From NCBI GenBank assembly GCA_023410595.1, contig JAEYPO010000007.1, positions 1 through 64,000 on the forward strand: a stretch of DNA of 64,000 nt, given 5' to 3'. The position numbers and the translations under genes are program-made. Positions 16,093 to 23,589 of this stretch are shown here, in pieces. The notes beneath the pieces are model-generated. The model was not told where the DNA came from. It worked only from the letters and a program-made list of their open reading frames with translations, and made no database searches. The stretch is from Bacillota bacterium (lineage in GTDB: Bacteria; Bacillota; Clostridia; Christensenellales; SZUA-584). The stretch's first letter is position 1; each line of letters opens with the position of its first letter.

Positions 16093-17223
16093 ATGAGAAG
16101 ACTGTTTACATCGGAGTCGGTGACGGAAGGACATCCCGACAAGATATGCGACCAGGTGAGCGACGCGGTGCTCGACGCGATATTGAAGGACGACCCTTTG
16201 GCGCACGTAGCGTGCGAGACGGCGGTCAACACCGGGCTCGTCCTCGTAATGGGCGAGATAACAACGAGATGCTATGTGGAGATAGCTAAAATTGTGCGCG
16301 ACACGATAAGGGACATAGGCTTTACGCGCGCCAAGTTCGGGTTCGACGCGGACACGTGCGGCGTGATACTCTCGATAAACGAGCAGTCAACCGACATAGC
16401 GATGGGCGTCAACAAAGAGGATCAGGGCGCGGGCGACCAGGGCATGATGTTCGGCTTTGCCTGCAGGGAGACCGAAGAGCTCATGCCTCTGCCTATAACG
16501 CTAGCGCACAGGATAACTAAGAAGCTTGCCGATGTCAGGAAAGACGGCACGCTTGAATACCTGCGGCCGGACGGCAAGGCGCAGGTTACGGTGGAGTATG
16601 AAGGCACGACGCCGGTAAGGGTGGATACCATCGTGGTATCGGCGCAGCACGCGGACGACGTTTCACAGCAGAAGATAAGGGAAGACATAATAAAGCACGT
16701 GGTAAAACAGGCGGTGCCGGGCAATCTCATTGACGATGATACGAAGTATTTTGTCAACCCGACGGGCAGGTTCGTAATAGGCGGACCGGCGGGAGACTCG
16801 GGGCTGACGGGCAGGAAGATAATCGTAGACACTTATGGCGGCTATGCGCGGCACGGCGGAGGAGCTTTTTCGGGCAAGGACCCAAGCAAAGTGGACAGGA
16901 GCGCGGCGTACGCTGTGCGGCATATAGCCAAGAACGTCGTGGCGGCAGGGCTTGCTGAGCGGTGCGAGATAGAGGTCGCATATGCCATAGGCGTGGCGCA
17001 GCCCGTATCCATATACGTGGACACTTTCGGCACGGGCGTGATGGAGGACATAAAGCTCGCAAAGAGGATACACGAGAGCATTGACCTCCGGCCCGCGGCC
17101 ATCATAGAGCGGCTGAGCCTCCGCGCGCCGATATACAAGCAAACGGCGGCGTACGGGCATTTCGGCAGGCCGGAGCTCGACCTTTCCTGGGAAAAGCTCG
17201 ATTTGGTAGACAAGCTGGTGTAA
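16093..17223 (+). CDS. metK: S-adenosylmethionine synthetase
   Basis: Makes S-adenosylmethionine from ATP and methionine. 376 residues, slightly shorter than the usual 380-400. The N-terminal motif FTSESVTEGHPDKICDQVSD, the ATP-binding hexapeptide GAGDQG (about 113-118) and the P-loop-like GGGAFSGKDPSKVDRSAAY (about 254-272) are all intact. GGAG lies 14 bases before the ATG, a longer gap than usual; no better in-frame start is seen. It is monocistronic between the riboswitch and a strong terminator. Confidence 0.96.
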   Translation: MRRLFTSESVTEGHPDKICDQVSDAVLDAILKDDPLAHVACETAVNTGLVLVMGEITTRCYVEIAKIVRDTIRDIGFTRAKFGFDADTCGVILSINEQSTDIAMGVNKEDQGAGDQGMMFGFACRETEELMPLPITLAHRITKKLADVRKDGTLEYLRPDGKAQVTVEYEGTTPVRVDTIVVSAQHADDVSQQKIREDIIKHVVKQAVPGNLIDDDTKYFVNPTGRFVIGGPAGDSGLTGRKIIVDTYGGYARHGGGAFSGKDPSKVDRSAAYAVRHIAKNVVAAGLAERCEIEVAYAIGVAQPVSIYVDTFGTGVMEDIKLAKRIHESIDLRPAAIIERLSLRAPIYKQTAAYGHFGRPELDLSWEKLDLVDKLV

Positions 17224-17239
17224 TATTTTCAAGACGAAG

Positions 17240-17274
17240 ACAGCGGTCACGTTTTATACGGCCGCTGTTTTTTT
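17240..17274 (+). terminator. Rho-independent terminator of metK
   Basis: ACAGCGG (17240-17246) pairs with CCGCTGT (17262-17268) and runs into a tract of T residues. Confidence 0.88.
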
Positions 17275-17324
17275 GTTGGCTTTAAAAGACACCGATAGTA
17301 AAAGCGAGCGCTCATTACAGAATG

Positions 17325-17492
17325 AGGGGATATCCGCCGGTGTGGAATGACACCTCATCCGTCCCCGCACCGGATTGTCAGCATAAAAGATAAGCCGGGT
17401 AATCCATTGTGGGGATAGCTCCTCAAGGAGAAGGCGGTTTGCGAACCCTATCGGCGCTCCGCGCCACTTCCCCTGTAAGGGGAAGCCAAGAG
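17325..17492. repeat. Degenerate GC-rich dispersed repeat
   Basis: The 343-base gap before the GntR gene holds no reading frame. It contains CACCTCATCCGTC (from 17350), GGCGCTCCGCGCCACTTCCC and an inverted pair CTTCCCC/GGGGAAG (17467-17485). Related text (CACCTCATCAGCC..., GCGCCACCTCCCC...) recurs at 23242-23296 and 48728-48880, so this is a dispersed intergenic repeat family. Confidence 0.55.
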
Positions 17493-17507
17493 GTAAAAAT
17501 TTTCACC

Positions 17508-17536
17508 TTGACAGTCATAATGTAATAGTGTACTAT
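17508..17536 (+). promoter_or_regulatory. Promoter and operator of the GntR-ABC operon
   Basis: TTGACA (17508-17513) and TACTAT (17531-17536) are 17 bases apart. The inverted repeat ATAGT-GT-ACTAT (17525-17536) covers the -10 element, a position that suits autorepression by the YtrA-like GntR protein encoded next. Confidence 0.8.
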
Positions 17537-17566
17537 CTAGCTAATACAGCTAAGCGAGGTGATTCA

Positions 17567-17920
17567 ATGCAGTATAACAGCCGCTCGCCTATTTACCTTC
17601 AGGTAATAGACGATATAACAAAGCGCATGGTTACGGGCGCTATACAGCCGGGGGAGAAGCTGCCTTCCACGCGCGCTCTCGCGCTGGAATACGAGGTGAA
17701 TCCCAATACGGCGGCAAGGATATATAAGGAGATGGAAACTATGGGTCTGTGCTATACCGAGCGTGGTCTCGGTACGTTCATGACTGACGACGCTGTTGTC
17801 GTAAAACAGCTGAGGCGCGAGACAGCGGATAAGCTGACGCGCGAATTCGTGCGCGAGATGAAGGCGCTGGGGTTTTCCGCGCAGGATATAAAAGCTGCGA
17901 TAGAGGAGGAGATGAAATGA
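17567..17920 (+). CDS. GntR-family regulator, YtrA subfamily
   Basis: 117 residues: a winged helix-turn-helix (SPIYLQVIDDITKRMVTGAI then GEKLPSTRALALEYEVNPNTAARIYKEME) and only a short C-terminal helix for dimerisation, which is the YtrA-type architecture. Such proteins usually repress the ABC transporter genes that follow them and respond to envelope-active antibiotics. GAGGTG precedes the ATG at 17567. Its stop overlaps the next start as ATGA. Confidence 0.9.
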   Translation: MQYNSRSPIYLQVIDDITKRMVTGAIQPGEKLPSTRALALEYEVNPNTAARIYKEMETMGLCYTERGLGTFMTDDAVVVKQLRRETADKLTREFVREMKALGFSAQDIKAAIEEEMK

Positions 17921-18614
17921 TGGTGAGCCTGTCAACGATACGGCTGACAAAAAGGTTTGCAAAAACGACGGCTGTGGACGGCGCGACGGTAACGCTGGAG
18001 CCCGGCCGTATATACGGGCTTTTAGGGCCGAACGGTAGCGGCAAATCTACGTTCATGAAGATGGCCGCGGGGCTCGTGCGCCCATCAATGGGCGAGATAA
18101 GGGTAATGGATAAGCCTATAAGCCCATTATCGCGCGAATACATAGCGTTCATGCCCACCGAGCCTTACTTCTACGAATATATGACAGTAAAACAGGTGGG
18201 AGAGTTCCACAGAGATTTTACGCCGATTTTTCATCGGACGAGTATGCGCGCCTCGTCAAGTCTATGGGGCTTGAGATGGATATGAAGGTATCGTCGCTCT
18301 CGTCGGGCATGTCGGCGAAGTTAAAGCTTGCCGCTGCGGCCGCGCGCGACGCGCGCCTTATAATGCTCGACGAGCCGCTTAACGGCATTGACCTCATAGC
18401 GCGCGACGCCATAATGTCGGCTATCATCGAAAAGGCTGACGAGACGAATACAATACTTATCTCGAGCCACCTCATAGACGTTATGGAGAACATACTCGAC
18501 GAGGTGATATTCATAAAGGAAGGAAAGATAGTGCTGCAGGGCGGCGCTGAAGATATGCGTGAACAGCGCGGCAAATCTATAGTCGACCTTTACAGGGAGG
18601 TGTTCATATCATGA
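17917..18614 (+). pseudogene. ABC transporter ATP-binding protein, one-base frameshift
   Basis: Two overlapping reading frames together make one complete ABC ATPase of about 232 residues. The first carries the Walker A GPNGSGKST (near 40) and the second the signature SSLSSGMSAKLKLAAA, Walker B LIMLDEP and the switch His (SSHL). The break is in a run of four T residues at 18216-18219: adding one T restores DFYADFSSDEYARLVKSMG and joins the frames without loss. This is either a true recent inactivation, a slippery expression site or a sequencing error. All other residues needed for ATP hydrolysis are present. Confidence 0.85.
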
Positions 18615-19420
18615 CAAAGCTTTTAAAATATGAGCTTGCGCGCAGGAAGCAGATGTTTATAGGTGCGGCGATAGCTATGCTTTTCCTGGAAGGAGTCGCG
18701 ATATTCAGCATATACAGCAGCGCTGACATAGCAAGGATAGGAACAAGTGGCATGTATAGCTGGATCACACTCGCCGTCGTAATGACCGCACTGCTCGTAA
18801 TAGGCGGATATGTGCTTGCGTTCCTTGATGCGGTGACACGGCTTTACTCCGACTACAAGCAGAAGCAAGGCTATATGATACTCATGACGCCGCAGAGCGG
18901 TTACCGCATAATCTGGGCGAAGACGATATTCGCGCTGCTTGAGATACTGGCGGCAGGTATAATTACCGCCATATGCCTTGCGCTCTCTTGCTTGGTGATA
19001 GAAAATGTTTACGGCGGAGTGACAAAATTCTTTACCGCTCCACCGACAGATATAGGCGAGCTTATTAGATTTGTTACAGGCGGCGGTATACTCTTGCTGT
19101 TTCAGACAATGGCTCAGCTTTCGATAGCCATACTCGCCGTGACGGTTGCCCGCGCCGTGACGCAGGGCAAAAGTTACAACTGGCTTATCGCGCTGCTGAT
19201 GTACTTCGTGCTGGCAGTGGTAGTAAACGTGGCGAACGGTGTGCTTCTGTTTGCGTTCGGCGCAGTGGGAGACATCCGACTCGTGGACAATGGCGCCGAC
19301 CTTATACACAGCGGGCTGGTCGCGAAATACCTGATAATCGGAATAGCAACGTTCTCGGCGTGGTTCGCGGGGTGCACGCTTCTGTCGGGGCGGCTTATAA
19401 ACCGCGGCATGGACATTTAA
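18611..19420 (+). CDS. ABC transporter permease
   Basis: 269 residues with about six hydrophobic segments (for example 18-35, 52-72, 105-130, 156-180, 195-215 and 235-255), an ABC-2-like permease. It starts inside the stop codon of the ATPase gene (ATGA), so the two are coupled. Partner of the frameshifted ATPase in a GntR/YtrA-type operon; export of, or defence against, an envelope-active compound is the usual role of such operons, but the substrate cannot be read from sequence. Confidence 0.82.
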   Translation: MTKLLKYELARRKQMFIGAAIAMLFLEGVAIFSIYSSADIARIGTSGMYSWITLAVVMTALLVIGGYVLAFLDAVTRLYSDYKQKQGYMILMTPQSGYRIIWAKTIFALLEILAAGIITAICLALSCLVIENVYGGVTKFFTAPPTDIGELIRFVTGGGILLLFQTMAQLSIAILAVTVARAVTQGKSYNWLIALLMYFVLAVVVNVANGVLLFAFGAVGDIRLVDNGADLIHSGLVAKYLIIGIATFSAWFAGCTLLSGRLINRGMDI

Positions 19421-19432
19421 GGAGGAAGCATA

Positions 19433-19804
19433 ATGAAAAGTATAAGAATAGCCGCAGCGCTCGTACTTGTAACGGTAATGGCGGCTCTTATGTGCGGGTG
19501 CACCGTATCGAGCGGCGTGTTCATAGGCATGGCGCAGTCGTCTACCGACAAGTCGCTCGCCGCGAGCTATATAAGTTTTGACGGGAGTCTTGAGCGGCGC
19601 GTGCCGCTCAAGGCGGGCGACGAGGTGAAGTTCAGCCTCGAAGGCGGCGACGGGTTAAACGCGGCTGTGCTGAAGGATGGCAAGCAGATGTTCGCAATAA
19701 CAAGCGTCAGTGTATTTGAAGCCTCAGAGGACGGGACATACGCTTTTAAGCTGAGCGGAAAGGCCGAAAACGGCTCGTTCGCGCTTGCTTGGGAAATAGT
19801 ATAG
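19433..19804 (+). CDS. Small lipoprotein of the ABC operon
   Basis: 123 residues. Signal peptide MKSIRIAAALVLVTVMAALM is followed by a lipobox with Cys at residue 22 (LMCGC). The mature part has regularly alternating strands (RRVPLKAGDEVKFSLEGGDG, GTYAFKLSGKAENGSFALAW) resembling a small beta-sandwich. No named family recognised. AAGGAGG precedes the ATG and a terminator follows, so it is the last gene of the GntR-ABC operon and may be an accessory substrate-binding or sensing lipoprotein. Confidence 0.7.
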   Translation: MKSIRIAAALVLVTVMAALMCGCTVSSGVFIGMAQSSTDKSLAASYISFDGSLERRVPLKAGDEVKFSLEGGDGLNAAVLKDGKQMFAITSVSVFEASEDGTYAFKLSGKAENGSFALAWEIV

Positions 19805-19837
19805 ACCACAGTCAGAAGTTGTGATACTTAATAGTTG

Positions 19838-19913
19838 AGAAGCTGTCCGGATATAACATTGCAAAACGACACAGGCCGTTTCCCGCGCAGTTATCCGGAC
19901 AGCTTCTTTTTTT
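19838..19913 (+). terminator. Long-stem terminator of the GntR-ABC operon
   Basis: AGAAGCTGTCCGGATA (19838-19853) and TATCCGGACAGCTTCT (19892-19907) are perfect 16-base complements, followed by seven T residues. The 38-base loop is unusually long and contains no reading frame. Confidence 0.85.
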
Positions 19914-19936
19914 CCGTTTGGGACGATATTCAACTT

Positions 19937-19954
19937 ATGTTGCATATGCAACAT
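19937..19954. promoter_or_regulatory. Perfect 18-bp palindrome upstream of the cupin gene
   Basis: ATGTTGCATATGCAACAT is its own reverse complement. It lies about 20 bases before a TATAAT (19975-19980) that has no good -35 hexamer, the position of an activator site. Confidence 0.65.
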
Positions 19955-20032
19955 ACAAGCGTGCGCTGCCGGTATATAATATGCTTGAGATTAGGAAAGA
20001 AATAATTCGAAGGGTAATAAAGGAGGCAGAAT

Positions 20033-20377
20033 ATGAGTAAAAGCATACTTAAGAACATAGAAGCGGAAAAGGCTATCGATATGGCGGGGCTGGTTGAGTA
20101 TCAGCCGGGGCAGATAGTCAGCCGTACGCTCGTGCAGAACAAGGCGGTGAGCGTGACGCTGTTCGCGTTTGACGCTGGGGAAGAGATAAGCGCGCACGAG
20201 TCAAGCGGGGACGCGCTGGTTTATGTGCTGGACGGCAAAGCGCTGCTGACTATAGGCGGCGCCGAGCATACGGCGGCCGCGGGGCAGGCGGTGGTTATGC
20301 CAGCCGGCATACCGCACGCGGTGGCCGCGCCCGAACGCTTTAAGATGCTGCTTGTGGTGGTATTCCCGCAGGGGTAA
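20033..20377 (+). CDS. Cupin-domain protein
   Basis: 114-residue single-domain cupin. The two cupin motifs are visible: DAGEEISAHESSGDALVYVLDGKALLTIGG (about 47-76) and GQAVVMPAGIPHAVAAP (about 82-98), with the metal-binding His in the first (AHESSGD) and the last (IPHAV). Small cupins of this type bind a metal and a small ligand or act as detoxifying or regulatory proteins; the substrate is unknown. AAGGAGG precedes the ATG. Confidence 0.88.
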   Translation: MSKSILKNIEAEKAIDMAGLVEYQPGQIVSRTLVQNKAVSVTLFAFDAGEEISAHESSGDALVYVLDGKALLTIGGAEHTAAAGQAVVMPAGIPHAVAAPERFKMLLVVVFPQG

Positions 20378-20494
20378 AGGGATAAGCTGCCTGGATTAAA
20401 CGGTACAGGCGGAGGCGTAAACAACGCGCAGCCCATATCTCTTTGGTGTCGCGCGGCTTGATTGGAATCAGGGAAACTGGAAAACAGACAAAAT

Positions 20495-20556
20495 GCCATA
20501 TTATAAAGGCAGGAATTATAGTACCCGGGGTTATACTCCTGCCTGAATAATATGGC
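20495..20556. terminator. Large hairpin between convergent genes
   Basis: The 316-base gap after the cupin gene holds one strong structure. GCCATATTAT (20495-20504) pairs with ATAATATGGC (20547-20556), and inside it GGCAGGA (20508-20514) pairs with TCCTGCC (20537-20543), separated by symmetric 3-base internal loops. There is no T tract, so it may be a bidirectional end for two convergent transcripts or a small RNA element. Nothing else was found in the gap. Confidence 0.5.
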
Positions 20557-20693
20557 TTATCAAGGATATTGTCAAAGCAATAATAAAGCTTTTCTCTTAA
20601 ATCCTTGTTTTTGAATTTAGTACATACTTAGAGAACAGGCTGCCGCCCGGACTAAAGCATAGCCCTGACGCAATATACCTGCCATGTATAGCT

Positions 20694-21146
20694 TTAATCA
20701 TCAAAGTATCCATCGTCGTCTTCATCTTGCATATACCATCCGTCCGTCGTGCCCGAGTAACTGATCGGCTGTGCTGTGGCAGGTAAGGTTGTAAATCCTC
20801 CGCCAGAGCAAATGCCGAAACGATCGCAGCAGACTCCGAAACGGTTACAACAGCGCCCGAATCTATCTACATAAGCACACGGAAAGATAGGGAATACTGG
20901 GAACTGCGGCGGTCTGACAGGCGGTCTGAACGGTGGCCTGAACGGCGGCCTGAACGGCGGCCTCATAGGGGGCCTCGGCGGCCTCATAGGGGGCCTCGGC
21001 GGCCTCATAGGCGGGCCTACCGGCGGCCTCATAGGCGGACCCATAGGCGGCCTCATAGGCGGACCCATAGGCGGCCTAAATGGAGGCATTTCATCGGGAC
21101 GCTGTCCCGGGCGTTGAACGGTCATATCGTCATAATACATTGACAT
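20694..21146 (-). CDS. Pro/Arg-rich repeat protein with a Cys-rich core and acidic tail
   Basis: 150 residues in three parts. Residues 18-80 are tandem repeats of the type MGPPMRPP, RPPMRPP and FRPP. Residues 85-115 carry three near-identical Cys modules: DRFGRCC, NRFGVCC and DRFGICS. The tail is acidic (QDEDDDGYFDD). There is no signal peptide or membrane segment. The layout recalls spore-coat or other self-assembling structural proteins, where Cys pairs cross-link, but no family is recognised. The repeats are also visible as DNA repeats (GGCGGCCTCATAGG units), so copy number may vary. The ribosome site is weak. Confidence 0.65.
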   Translation of the reverse strand: MSMYYDDMTVQRPGQRPDEMPPFRPPMGPPMRPPMGPPMRPPVGPPMRPPRPPMRPPRPPMRPPFRPPFRPPFRPPVRPPQFPVFPIFPCAYVDRFGRCCNRFGVCCDRFGICSGGGFTTLPATAQPISYSGTTDGWYMQDEDDDGYFDD

Positions 21147-21363
21147 GTTAATCCACTCATTTCTATAAGAATCAAAGCATTATATATACATAATCTTTTG
21201 ATGTATAGTATGCAGATTTTGATGCTTATGTTCTGCCATCAGAAGAGGTGTTATTGTGGATTCAAAGCATTTTTTTACATTGCCCGCTGCGTGTAGGTAT
21301 ATGGTTATACTAACAATTATAATAAATTGTGTGAACCCGATAACCACCTTTTCGGGGGAAAGG

Positions 21364-21466
21364 GAAAACGAATGGACCCTGCTGCTGCTCGACTTCAGCG
21401 GTGAGCTCACGACGGCGGTCGGCTGCATGCCTCATATACATGAGGGCGAATTCGTGCGTCTTTTTT
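21364..21466 (+). pseudogene. Duplicated fragment of recD2 (codons about 16-50)
   Basis: About 103 bases here are almost identical to 23637-23739 near the start of recD2, with only about six or seven differences. The translation WTLLLLDFSGELTTAVGCMP then HIHEGEFVRLF matches RecD2 WTVLSLDFSGELTTAVGCMP then HIHEGEFVRLF. The similarity stops abruptly on both sides. The surrounding 77-codon frame has no other recognisable content, so this is a gene fragment. The copies are direct repeats that bracket the membrane-protein gene. The rest of the 414-base gap (21147-21560) shows nothing else. Confidence 0.8.
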
Positions 21467-21560
21467 GGATGATATTTCTTATATTATAATATATACTGTA
21501 AGCGTGACTTTTTTAGACAGTAATTGATACAGCTCGAAAAAAGTCGGAAGAGGCGTGACG

Positions 21561-23117
21561 ATGAAAACGAAGGTTAGAAAACAAGCCGCCGTTGGTATTG
21601 CGGGCTTTCTGATATCGGGGTTTGCCTCCGTCGCCTGCGTGCTGTGGGGCAAGGGGCTTGACGCCTGGCTTAAGAGCGCGCTGCTGAGCGTGCTTGCCAT
21701 ATGCCTGCTAGGGTTTCTGTCTTATATATCCGGAGGCAGGCAGGGTTTTAAAAAAGGCGCGCTGTTCGCTCTTGGATTGGTTGCATTTGGGCTGGCGGCA
21801 AAGATGCTGCCGGTATGGATGTTCGCAATACTTGTCGTCGCCGCCGCGTTCATTTTCATCGTGACGCCGCAGATAAAACAGTACAGGATAGATAGGGAAA
21901 AGAGCAGCGATACCGTTATAGATAAAAAGCTCGCAGAAGAGATACGGCAGGAAGAGGCCGAAGCGGGCAAGGAGCGGGAGGAAGAGAACAAGTTTAAGGC
22001 ATCCATCGGCTTTGGTGAAAAGTCTCTGCTGCTGCTCTCAGGCGCTGGAGGGATGTATCAGCTTGTAAAAGGCGCGGACAGTATATACTTTTTAAGGATA
22101 GGCGGCCTGTTGAGCGAAAATGAAAGTGAACGCTTCAGGACGGACCTTTCTGACGAGTCCTCACTCCTTAATACTAAAAGAGATTTCTGCGTTGCCTTAA
22201 AGGATATAACATCGATAAAATGCAAGTATGGCAGAATACTCGGTCCGCCGATGTATAACAGCGGAGAACTTAAAATATATACGAATCGTAAAACATATGT
22301 GTATGCGGTCCTGGACAACTTGCCAAAAAAGCGGCTCGAAGCGTTTTTTGAAGGGCTGCCGTTTTCCATCAAAGAAAAACGGCCCGTCGTGCCCGCGCCC
22401 AGGCTTATGGCGAAGGAAAAAGCGGTATTGCCTGGCCTTAAAAAAGCCTGCCTTGCGCTGACGATAGCGTCGGTAATCACTGCGGCTTTGTTTTTCTTTT
22501 ACATCCCCGATCTCACCGCTTACCGCGTGCTGTCGGCTTTTTGCATGCTTATACCAGCCTTTACGTTTGCGTTGTACATCAAATACAACAAGCTGCTGTC
22601 CATAGAAGATAAAAAAGAGCCCATATTCAAAAAGACAAGCGTCAATGTGAGCCTTCCCATGCTGGTTCCGTCCGCAATGCTGGCCATACGCACACTGTAT
22701 GACTTCAACGTGACGGGTTGGGTACGCCTTATAATATGGTCTGCGGCAATCGCCGCGGCGGTGCTATTTGCATTCTTTAAGTTTACGAAGGAATACAAGA
22801 GGAAAAAGACTGTGCTTTCCATAATCATACTCAGCGTTCTCTTTTATACGCCGTCCGCCGTGATGCAGGTAAACTGCCTGTACGACAACTCAGCGCCCGT
22901 CATATATTCGAGCGCCCTGCTTGACAAGCATATGACAAAAGGCAACCGCGGCGGCATGTATTATTATTTCAACGTTGAGATGAAGGACGGCGAGCAGAGG
23001 CACATTAAGGTAGGCAGAGACCTATATGAAACGTACGACGAGGGCGGTCTTGTAACTGTTGTGGAGCAGGAGGGACTTTTGGGCGTGAGCTACGCGTATA
23101 TAGGCGAATATGAGTGA
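21561..23117 (+). CDS. Multi-pass membrane protein of unknown function
   Basis: 518 residues, start ATG after AGAGGCG. Three or four hydrophobic segments lie in the first 100 residues, followed by a charged coiled-coil-like stretch (about 125-150, rich in Glu and Lys). A soluble domain (about 155-275) contains the segment KIYTNRKTYVYAVLDNLPKKR, reminiscent of YcxB-like domains. At least six more membrane segments (about 285-430) and a C-terminal soluble domain (MYYYFNVEMKDGEQRHIKVGRDL) complete it. No family recognised with confidence. It is bracketed by a direct repeat of recD2 sequence, so it may be an insertion at this site. Confidence 0.65.
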   Translation: MKTKVRKQAAVGIAGFLISGFASVACVLWGKGLDAWLKSALLSVLAICLLGFLSYISGGRQGFKKGALFALGLVAFGLAAKMLPVWMFAILVVAAAFIFIVTPQIKQYRIDREKSSDTVIDKKLAEEIRQEEAEAGKEREEENKFKASIGFGEKSLLLLSGAGGMYQLVKGADSIYFLRIGGLLSENESERFRTDLSDESSLLNTKRDFCVALKDITSIKCKYGRILGPPMYNSGELKIYTNRKTYVYAVLDNLPKKRLEAFFEGLPFSIKEKRPVVPAPRLMAKEKAVLPGLKKACLALTIASVITAALFFFYIPDLTAYRVLSAFCMLIPAFTFALYIKYNKLLSIEDKKEPIFKKTSVNVSLPMLVPSAMLAIRTLYDFNVTGWVRLIIWSAAIAAAVLFAFFKFTKEYKRKKTVLSIIILSVLFYTPSAVMQVNCLYDNSAPVIYSSALLDKHMTKGNRGGMYYYFNVEMKDGEQRHIKVGRDLYETYDEGGLVTVVEQEGLLGVSYAYIGEYE

Positions 23118-23241
23118 TAGCGCGTCGGCATATAGCAACAAATCCCACCTCATCAGCCCATACGCTTAAATGTGGGCATTTATATATTTGGCTGGCAATT
23201 TAGCGCAGGTATATAACTCATCTAACGCCAATCAAATCACA

Positions 23242-23296
23242 CCTCATCAGCCGCCTAGCGGCGGCAGCTTCCCCAGAGGGGAAGCTGTTTACGCAA
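23242..23296. repeat. Dispersed repeat with inverted core
   Basis: CACCTCATCAGCCGCC, then GGCGGCAGCTTCCCC and AGAGGGGAAGCTG: AGCTTCCCC pairs with GGGGAAGCT. A second, partial CACCTCATCAGCC occurs at 23147. It is related to the repeats at 17.35 and 48.7 kb. The rest of the 472-base gap before recD2 contains no convincing gene. Confidence 0.55.
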
Positions 23297-23589
23297 TAAA
23301 AGTTACGGGGATCATGATCTCGACGCTCCAGACGCCGGAGGATTCGGCCCGGCTTATATAACGTTCGATGGTGGGCAGGTGCCGGTATTCGCTTTGCGGC
23401 ATGGATTCGCCGTATATCCTTTTACGCGCGGCGCTGAGAACTCCGCTGGAGACAGAGCCCGTGCTTGAGGATACGGTTTTAACGCGACGTTATCATTGCA
23501 GTTTATATGCAAACGCGCATAATACAGTACCTTGCTGTTTCCATGGAAAATTATACACAAATATATGTTCGTATGATACAATTAGGGCT

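Noticed and set aside
20925..21080. Regular DNA repeats resembling a CRISPR array
   Set aside because: The repeats are codon-periodic within a reading frame (PP-rich protein) and have no unique spacers.
21256..21489. 77-codon frame containing the recD2 fragment
   Set aside because: The only recognisable part is the duplicated recD2 fragment; the flanks have no coding character, so it is listed as a pseudogene fragment instead.
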